7,597 nucleotides of DNA from an uncultured Clostridia bacterium (GTDB lineage: Bacteria; Bacillota; Clostridia; UBA1381), in assembly GCA_944391255.1 (NCBI GenBank), contig CALXSW010000196.1, positions 1 through 7,597 of the forward strand, written 5' to 3'. A program made the position numbers and the translations under genes. Under the pieces are notes generated by a model. That model saw only the letters and a list, made by a program, of their open reading frames with translations, was not told where the DNA came from and searched no databases. Below, piece by piece: positions 1 to 4,639 of the stretch. Every line of letters starts with the position of its first letter. Positions within the stretch are counted from its first letter, which is position 1.

Positions 1-1596
1 AATGCGATAGTATCGAGCCAGAATCCGGAAACGGGAATGACGATGTATTTCCAGCCGATGGGCACAGGATATTTTAAGGTATTCTCGACAAAATGGAACA
101 GTTTTTGGTGCTGTACCGGATCGGGAATGGAGAGTATGACAAAACTCAGCGACAGCATTTATTATAATAAGGATAATACGATCGCTGTAAATCAGTATAT
201 AAGCTCTGTTCTGACTGATGAGGACAACAATATAAGATTAATGCAGGATTCAGAAATCCCTGACGGCGATAAGACTGAAATATCAGTTGAGCCTATAGCG
301 GGAGAAAGCCAGCGTGCGGCTATAGCGCTGAGGATACCGGATTGGACGGCAGGAGCGCCGATAGTCAGCATAAACGGAGAAACTGTTGAAGAGAAGATAT
401 CGGCAGGATATATGATAATTGAACGCTACTGGTCGACAGGTGATAAGATAAGCCTGACACTTCCTATGGAGATAAAGGCTTATGGTCTTAAGGATAGTGA
501 AACGGCAACAGCGTTCAAATATGGACCTGTAGTGTTGAGTGTCGGAATGGGCACAGAGGGAATAAACAGCACCTCAAGCGTAGGAATGAGCGTAACAGTT
601 CCGACAGCGCTTGACAGCGTCAACGAGTACGTTATAATAGATCCCGATTACGGAACGCGGGAAAAGTGGCTTGAGGAGCTTTCGGAAAATATGATAAAAA
701 CAGATGGAAAGCTTGAATTCACGATGAAGAACACAGACAGAGAGCTTGTGTTCACGCCTCATTATAAGCGATATGATGAAAGATACGGTATATACTGGTA
801 TATCACCGGAATGAGCGAAGCAGAACAGCAGGAGCAGATCCTTAAAGATAAGGAAAGCGGAAGAGATAGGAACATAATAATAGACTCTATAGAGCCTTCT
901 CATGATCAGCAGGAAAACGGCCATGGATATCGAGAGGAAAATTCAACAGGTGTTCAAGGTACGGCGGATATGACAAATTATCGAGAGATAAAGAGCGGCG
1001 GCTATGTTGATTATCAGATGAAGGTTTCAAAGGAAAAGAAAAATTATGTTTCAGTGACTTACGATCCGTCTGACAGCGGCAAGAAGATGAATATTTATGC
1101 CGGTGACGTATGTATAGCGGAGGTTAGCGCGCCGGCGGACGGCGGAACGATAAGATACGAGATACCGCAGAATGTTGTTGTAGAGCGGGCATATACTGCA
1201 GGAGCAGACGCGGCGACTATAACGGGAAGTGACGCGCTGCATATCGTTTTCAGAGCTGAATGCGGCACTGACGCGCCAAAGCTTTGCGGAGCGGTGAAGA
1301 TAGTGACAGATTACGGCACTGACGCTTCATTAGATGCGCTTGAGATATCCGGCGGAACACTCGCGCCTGAATTTGATCCTGACGTGACGGAATATGATCT
1401 CACGCCGGCTGAAGGCGCTGATCATGTTATGATCAGCGTATCGCCTTCCGACACATACGGACTCGTATATATAAACGGAAAGCTTATAAATGATACGGCT
1501 GAGCAGAGCGTTGAGCTTTCAGAAGAAAGCATGGTTATAACATGCAAGGCGGAGGATCACACGACAGAAAAAATCTATACAATACATTTGAAATAA
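1..1596 (+). CDS. GH127/GH146-type (DUF1680) beta-L-arabinofuranosidase, C-terminal part
   Basis: The 5' end is missing: the frame is open from base 1 (531 residues visible), so the ATG at 37 is internal. Residues 35-45 read FWCCTGSGMES, the hallmark of DUF1680 enzymes. In characterised GH127 enzymes this Cys-Cys pair binds zinc and its first Cys is the nucleophile; here they are Cys37 and Cys38. The acid/base Glu and the remaining zinc ligands lie upstream of the window. A beta-rich part follows, with a family-typical YKRYDERYGIYW at 255-266. About 296-437 resembles the accessory domain often found after GH127 catalytic regions (DUF6805-like). Residues 443-531 look like a cadherin-like beta-sandwich (PF12733 type): LDALEISGGTLAPEFDP, then TEYDL, ending KIYTIHLK. 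By family it should remove terminal beta-L-arabinofuranose from plant glycans. The C-terminal domain suggests secretion or surface location, but no signal peptide can be seen. GH127 versus GH146, and the exact substrate, are not resolved. Confidence 0.9.
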   Translation, partial: NAIVSSQNPETGMTMYFQPMGTGYFKVFSTKWNSFWCCTGSGMESMTKLSDSIYYNKDNTIAVNQYISSVLTDEDNNIRLMQDSEIPDGDKTEISVEPIAGESQRAAIALRIPDWTAGAPIVSINGETVEEKISAGYMIIERYWSTGDKISLTLPMEIKAYGLKDSETATAFKYGPVVLSVGMGTEGINSTSSVGMSVTVPTALDSVNEYVIIDPDYGTREKWLEELSENMIKTDGKLEFTMKNTDRELVFTPHYKRYDERYGIYWYITGMSEAEQQEQILKDKESGRDRNIIIDSIEPSHDQQENGHGYREENSTGVQGTADMTNYREIKSGGYVDYQMKVSKEKKNYVSVTYDPSDSGKKMNIYAGDVCIAEVSAPADGGTIRYEIPQNVVVERAYTAGADAATITGSDALHIVFRAECGTDAPKLCGAVKIVTDYGTDASLDALEISGGTLAPEFDPDVTEYDLTPAEGADHVMISVSPSDTYGLVYINGKLINDTAEQSVELSEESMVITCKAEDHTTEKIYTIHLK

Positions 1597-1609
1597 GCGA
1601 AGATTTATG

Positions 1610-1635
1610 GCAGTCTGTATAAGATAGCAGACTGC
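1610..1635 (+). other. Stem-loop just after the GH127-like stop codon
   Basis: GCAGTCTG at 1610-1617 pairs perfectly with CAGACTGC at 1628-1635 across a 10-base loop, starting 13 bases after the stop codon. No T-run follows, so it is not a classical intrinsic terminator. It could protect the mRNA 3' end or add to the strong terminator just downstream. Its function is unknown. Confidence 0.4.
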
Positions 1636-1652
1636 TGTACGCTTTGCATATA

Positions 1653-1707
1653 AAAAAGCCTTTGGAGCATAGCATGAAAATATTTCATAAAGCTTCAAAG
1701 GCTTTTT
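1653..1707. terminator. Bidirectional intrinsic terminator between convergent genes
   Basis: AAAAAGCCTTTGGAGC (1653-1668) pairs with GCTTCAAAGGCTTTTT (1692-1707) as a 16-bp stem with one G-T wobble. Inside the loop, ATGAAA (1674-1679) pairs with TTTCAT (1683-1688), which extends the structure. The stem ends in A-runs on the left and T-runs on the right, so either strand yields a hairpin plus U-tract. It can end the plus-strand hydrolase transcript and the minus-strand lexA-ktrB-ktrA transcript. The right arm begins to be crossed 8 bases beyond the ktrA stop. Confidence 0.9.
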
Positions 1708-1714
1708 ATAATTA

Positions 1715-2380
1715 TCAATTTATACGGCGCTCATATTCGCGTATTTTATCTGTTTTTCCTATCACGACTAAAACGTCATCTTCCGAAAGAACATAATTAG
1801 GATCAATCTCAACATCGGTCTTATTGTCATGCTCTATCGCTATTATATTTATTCCGTATTTTTTTCTGAGCGGCAGTTCGCAGATCTTTTTATTTTTTAT
1901 AGATTTATGTACTTTTATTTCTGTGATCTCAACATTGTCGTCAAGTGAGAGATATTCGAGAATATTATTTGTTAGAAGCTTCTGGGCAAGCTTTAAAGCC
2001 ATGTCGATCTCCGGATAAACGACTTCAGCGCCAAGTTTTGCCAATACAGCTCCGTGGTCAGGACTTATTGCCTTTGCGATAACTCTTTTTACTCCGAGAT
2101 TTACGACATTAAGAGTGAGAAGAATGCTTGTGTCTATCGCTTCGCCAATGCATATCACGACAGTGTCACAGTTCTGGATGCCTATTTCCTCAAGCGCCTC
2201 TTTTGTTATATTGTCGCAGACATATGCGTATTCAGTATATTTCCTAAGCTCCACGACTTTATTTTCATTGTTGTCTATTACGATGACTTCTTTGCCGGAC
2301 TCTGCAAGCCTTATCGCGAGCGCGGTTCCGAATCTGCCGAGTCCTATTATACCGTATGATTCTGTGTTTGATTTAGACAT
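1715..2380 (-). CDS. ktrA: KtrA/TrkA-type potassium uptake regulatory subunit
   Basis: Cytoplasmic RCK subunit that gates the KtrB potassium channel as a nucleotide-binding ring. At 221 residues it has the one-RCK length of KtrA; TrkA proper carries two copies. Residues 10-18 (GIIGLGRFG) hold the Rossmann GxGxxG loop, and the VIVID strand ends in Asp36, where the adenosine ribose of ATP/ADP or NAD(H) normally binds. CDNITKEAL at 55-63 and VYPEIDMA at 121-128 match the family pattern; the Glu of the latter corresponds to a residue reported as a cation ligand in Bacillus KtrA. About 150-220 is the RCK_C domain, which in several Firmicutes KtrA proteins binds the inhibitor c-di-AMP; binding here is inferred. 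The ATG has a good AAAGGAG site (2390-2396) with a 9-base spacer. It lies 53 bases downstream of ktrB on the same strand, as expected for a paired transporter. Confidence 0.93.
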   Translation of the reverse strand: MSKSNTESYGIIGLGRFGTALAIRLAESGKEVIVIDNNENKVVELRKYTEYAYVCDNITKEALEEIGIQNCDTVVICIGEAIDTSILLTLNVVNLGVKRVIAKAISPDHGAVLAKLGAEVVYPEIDMALKLAQKLLTNNILEYLSLDDNVEITEIKVHKSIKNKKICELPLRKKYGINIIAIEHDNKTDVEIDPNYVLSEDDVLVVIGKTDKIREYERRIN

Positions 2381-2433
2381 ATAGATAAACTCCTTTATAT
2401 TTATTCGATCACAATATCATATGATCAGTTTTA

Positions 2434-3747
2434 TTATCCTATAGCTATACTTTCTTCCGTATATACAGTGTATGAAGGCTTTTTGAAGAACCACAATGTC
2501 GCTATTGCAAACGCTCCGAGTCGTCCTATAAACATTGTAATTATAATAGTTATCTTGCCTGCCAGACTGAGATCAGGCGTTATGCCCGTTGAAAGTCCGA
2601 CTGTTCCGAACGCGGAAACTGTTTCATACAGATTCTGCATAAACGAATTCTGAGGATCGGAAATGCATAGAATAAGCGTCATGACGCATACGACTATTAA
2701 GGATAGTGATGTAACAGTGAAAGCCTGCTTGATTATCTCGTTCGGTATCTTTCTGCGAAAGGCCGTGCAGCGCTGATTTGTCGCGCTGCTTTTTAATGTG
2801 CATAAGACGGTGAAGAAAGTTGTAGTCTTTATACCGCCGCCTGTAGAGCCGGGAGACGCGCCTATAAACATCAGCATTATCATCACAAACAGACTGGCTG
2901 ATGACATTTCAGCGGCTGAATAAGTTGAGAATCCGGCAGTTCTCGCCGATACGCTCTGGAAGAACGCGCATAAAAACGGCATATCATCTGTGATCAAAAG
3001 CAAAGCAGTTCCGGCAATTATAAGCGATACGCTTGTTACTAAAGCGATCTTTGAGTGAAGTCTGAGCTTTTTAAAGCGTCTTGTATTTATTACGTCGAGT
3101 ATTACAAGAAATCCGATACCGCCAAAAAATATTAGAAGACTTGTCACGATGTTCAGCATAATATTATCGGCATACGGTATCATGCTCCTCATGCCGCCGA
3201 ATATATCAAAACCGGAGTTGTTGAACGCGGCGATCGAATGGAAAGCGCTGACGCCGAGAGCCTGCAGAGGCGTATAGTCGCGCACAAAAACGCAAAAGCT
3301 GAGCAGCGTTCCGGCTGTTTCAAAACAGAGTGTCATAAGCAGCACTTTTTTTACGAGAGTGACCATGTTGTTATAGTTTTTGACATTCCACGATTCTCTG
3401 ATGAGCAGCATTTCTTTGAAACCGATCCGTTTTCGAGCCGCCAATATAATGCCCGCGCCTATGCACGTCACTCCAAGACCGCCTATCTGAATAAGCGCGG
3501 CGACTATAAATCTTCCGAAAATTGTAAAATTATCCGCAACGTCTATAGAGATAAGCCCTGTAACGCATACGGCGCTTGTTGAAGTGAATAGAGCGTCGAT
3601 GTATTTGACATCTACCCCGTCGCGTATAGAGATCGGAAGCATCAGCAATATGGATCCGAGAATTATGACTAACGCGAATCCGGTCGTTATAAGACGCGCT
3701 GCCGATTGTTTTTTTATAAACCGGCCTATTGATCCAATATAATTCAT
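2434..3747 (-). CDS. ktrB: KtrB/TrkH-family potassium channel subunit
   Basis: Membrane pore subunit for K+ uptake, in the SKT (Trk/Ktr/HKT) superfamily. The 437 residues fit KtrB; TrkH is longer. Four M1-P-M2 repeats are visible, each with a filter glycine: TSTSAVCVTGL (55-65), HSIAAFNNSGFD (170-181), QSVSARTAGFSTY (264-276) and YETVSAFGTVGLSTG (374-388). GASPGSTGGGIKTT at 296-309 matches the glycine-rich intramembrane loop in the second helix of repeat three that acts as the gate in KtrB. The start has an AAAAGGAG site (3759-3766) with an 11-base spacer. Only 35 bases separate it from the lexA stop, with no terminator, so it is probably transcribed from the lexA promoter. Family members are typically Na+-linked or K+ uniporters; that detail cannot be read here. 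Confidence 0.94.
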   Translation of the reverse strand: MNYIGSIGRFIKKQSAARLITTGFALVIILGSILLMLPISIRDGVDVKYIDALFTSTSAVCVTGLISIDVADNFTIFGRFIVAALIQIGGLGVTCIGAGIILAARKRIGFKEMLLIRESWNVKNYNNMVTLVKKVLLMTLCFETAGTLLSFCVFVRDYTPLQALGVSAFHSIAAFNNSGFDIFGGMRSMIPYADNIMLNIVTSLLIFFGGIGFLVILDVINTRRFKKLRLHSKIALVTSVSLIIAGTALLLITDDMPFLCAFFQSVSARTAGFSTYSAAEMSSASLFVMIMLMFIGASPGSTGGGIKTTTFFTVLCTLKSSATNQRCTAFRRKIPNEIIKQAFTVTSLSLIVVCVMTLILCISDPQNSFMQNLYETVSAFGTVGLSTGITPDLSLAGKITIIITMFIGRLGAFAIATLWFFKKPSYTVYTEESIAIG

Positions 3748-3782
3748 TTTTTATATAACTCCTTTTCCGTTATCCATAAAAG

Positions 3783-4412
3783 CTAAAATTTTCTGTATAC
3801 TCCTACGACTTTTCCAAGGATCTCCACGCTGTCAACGATAATAGGCTCCATAAAGTCATTTTCAGGCTGCAGGCGGTAATGACCGTTTTCCTTGTAAAAC
3901 GTTTTCACCGTCGCGTCTGTTCCGTCTATAAGAGCGACAACGATATCTCCGTTGGATGCCGTAGACTGCTTTTCAACAATTATATAATCATTATCAAGTA
4001 TGGCTGCGTTTATCATCGACTCGCCCGAAACTCGAAGCATAAATATATCCTTATTATGCGCAAAGTCGATCGGCAGCGGAAAATGGCGCTCAATATTTTC
4101 TACAGCTGTGATAGGCTGTCCCGCGGTGATTTTTCCGTAAACGGGTATATTTATATGCTCGTCACTTTCTATCACATCGTTGTTTATGCCGCGCGGTGTG
4201 TAATTTATAAGGCGCATACCTCTGTTTTTTGTGGATTTTTTTTCGATTATATCCATTTCCTCAAGTTTTTTCAGCCTTGCATGAACTGTGGCAGGCGAGT
4301 TCAGCTTTACAGCCTCGCATATTTCGCGCACCGTTGGCGGAAAGCCATTTTCATTGAGCTGTTCATATATATAGTCAAGTATCTGGTAATCCTTTTCCGT
4401 AAGGCGTTTCAT
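3783..4412 (-). CDS. lexA: LexA (DinR-type) SOS repressor
   Basis: Transcriptional repressor of the DNA-damage response that self-cleaves when stimulated by RecA filaments. The 209 residues match the family (about 200-210). The N-terminal winged helix-turn-helix covers about 1-70, with FPPTVREICEAVKLNSPATVHARL as its core at 24-47. The cleavage bond is Ala97-Gly98 in VYGKITAGQP. The serine-lysine dyad is Ser132 (in RVSGESM) and Lys170 (in DATVKTF), so an active self-cleaving peptidase is expected. The segment after the serine reads MINAAI, with Ala where many homologues have Gly. The start was placed at MKRLTEKD because it aligns with LexA N-termini and has a ribosome site. The frame stays open 91 codons further upstream, but that stretch encodes Phe-rich, LexA-unlike residues and runs through the promoter. 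It is the first gene of the apparent lexA-ktrB-ktrA unit. Confidence 0.95.
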   Translation of the reverse strand: MKRLTEKDYQILDYIYEQLNENGFPPTVREICEAVKLNSPATVHARLKKLEEMDIIEKKSTKNRGMRLINYTPRGINNDVIESDEHINIPVYGKITAGQPITAVENIERHFPLPIDFAHNKDIFMLRVSGESMINAAILDNDYIIVEKQSTASNGDIVVALIDGTDATVKTFYKENGHYRLQPENDFMEPIIVDSVEILGKVVGVYRKF

Positions 4413-4416
4413 AAAG

Positions 4417-4429
4417 CTCCCATTCCTTT
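4417..4429 (-). promoter_or_regulatory. Ribosome binding region of lexA
   Basis: On the minus strand AAAGGA (4429-4424) lies 11 bases before the lexA ATG, and GGGAG (4421-4417) lies only 4 bases before it. Neither spacing is ideal; the first is more usable. This region decides the lexA start, because no comparable site precedes the upstream in-frame codons. Confidence 0.55.
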
Positions 4430-4463
4430 CATAGCATTTAAGATGTAGTTTGATAAAATGTAG

Positions 4464-4482
4464 TGCCGCGCCTCGAGCGGCA
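4464..4482 (-). other. GC-rich stem-loop in the lexA 5' leader
   Basis: TGCCGC (4464-4469) and GCGGCA (4477-4482) form a 6-bp GC-rich stem with a 7-base loop, in an otherwise AT-rich leader. It falls about 15 bases into the predicted lexA transcript and well before the ribosome site. It could stabilise the mRNA 5' end. No known riboswitch or leader peptide was recognised. Confidence 0.35.
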
Positions 4483-4503
4483 TATATCATGAAACTCAAT
4501 TTC

Positions 4504-4532
4504 AGTATAGCATAGTTATAGAAAAAAGTCAA
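4504..4532 (-). promoter_or_regulatory. Sigma-A promoter of lexA
   Basis: On the minus strand, TTGACT (4532-4527) and TATACT (4509-4504) are separated by exactly 17 bases, each with one mismatch to TTGACA/TATAAT. Transcription should start near 4497, giving a leader of about 85 bases before lexA. This promoter probably also serves ktrB and ktrA. Confidence 0.85.
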
Positions 4533-4543
4533 ACGTATATTCG
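4530..4543 (-). promoter_or_regulatory. LexA operator (SOS box) over the lexA -35
   Basis: The minus strand reads CGAATATACGTTTG. Compared with the Gram-positive LexA/DinR box (CGAAC-N4-GTTCG type), the half-sites are CGAAT and GTTTG, each with one C-to-T change, and the spacing is right. It overlaps the -35 hexamer by three bases, so bound LexA would block RNA polymerase. This is the usual autoregulatory arrangement. The call rests on pattern and position. Confidence 0.7.
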
Positions 4544-4595
4544 AGAAAAAATTTAATGAAAAATAAAAAAATATCGTGCAAAATTTGAAAATATG

Positions 4596-4604
4596 TGTTA
4601 CAAT
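4596..4604 (+). promoter_or_regulatory. Extended -10 promoter of the DUF5107-TPR gene
   Basis: TG-T-TACAAT is an extended -10 element with one mismatch to TATAAT, followed by a leader of about 29 bases before the ATG at 4640. The -35 position 17 bases upstream (GTGCAA, 4576-4581) matches only 3 of 6, which is typical of extended -10 promoters. The A-rich stretch just upstream could act as an UP element. Confidence 0.6.
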
Positions 4605-4624
4605 AGAACTATGTAGGAAATGCG

Positions 4625-4631
4625 AAAGGAG
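4625..4631 (+). promoter_or_regulatory. Ribosome binding site of the DUF5107-TPR gene
   Basis: AAAGGAG followed by an 8-base spacer to ATG at 4640. This strong site fixes the start of the long plus-strand gene. Confidence 0.85.
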
Positions 4632-4639
4632 TGTTTCAG

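Noticed and set aside
37..39. ATG at 37 as the start of the glycoside hydrolase.
   Set aside because: The frame is open to base 1, there is no ribosome site, and starting here would leave out most of the catalytic domain; the gene is cut by the window edge.
2416..2425. Perfect 10-base palindrome ATCATATGAT between ktrB and ktrA.
   Set aside because: It is short, AT-rich and easily expected by chance; no known regulator site was recognised.
3794..3835. A perfect TTGACA (3835-3830) and a TATACA (3799-3794) on the minus strand upstream of ktrB, a possible internal promoter.
   Set aside because: They are 30 bases apart, far from the usual 16-18, and neither has a good partner at the right distance. 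A weak internal start is not excluded.
3879..4448. A 189-codon open frame on the plus strand, antisense to lexA.
   Set aside because: It lies opposite a clear LexA coding sequence, has Cys/Tyr/Phe-heavy composition with no recognisable domain, and lacks a convincing ribosome site.
4585..4604. TTGAAA (4585-4590) as the -35 for TACAAT (4599-4604).
   Set aside because: The spacer is only 8 bases; an extended -10 reading (TG-T-TACAAT) explains the site better.
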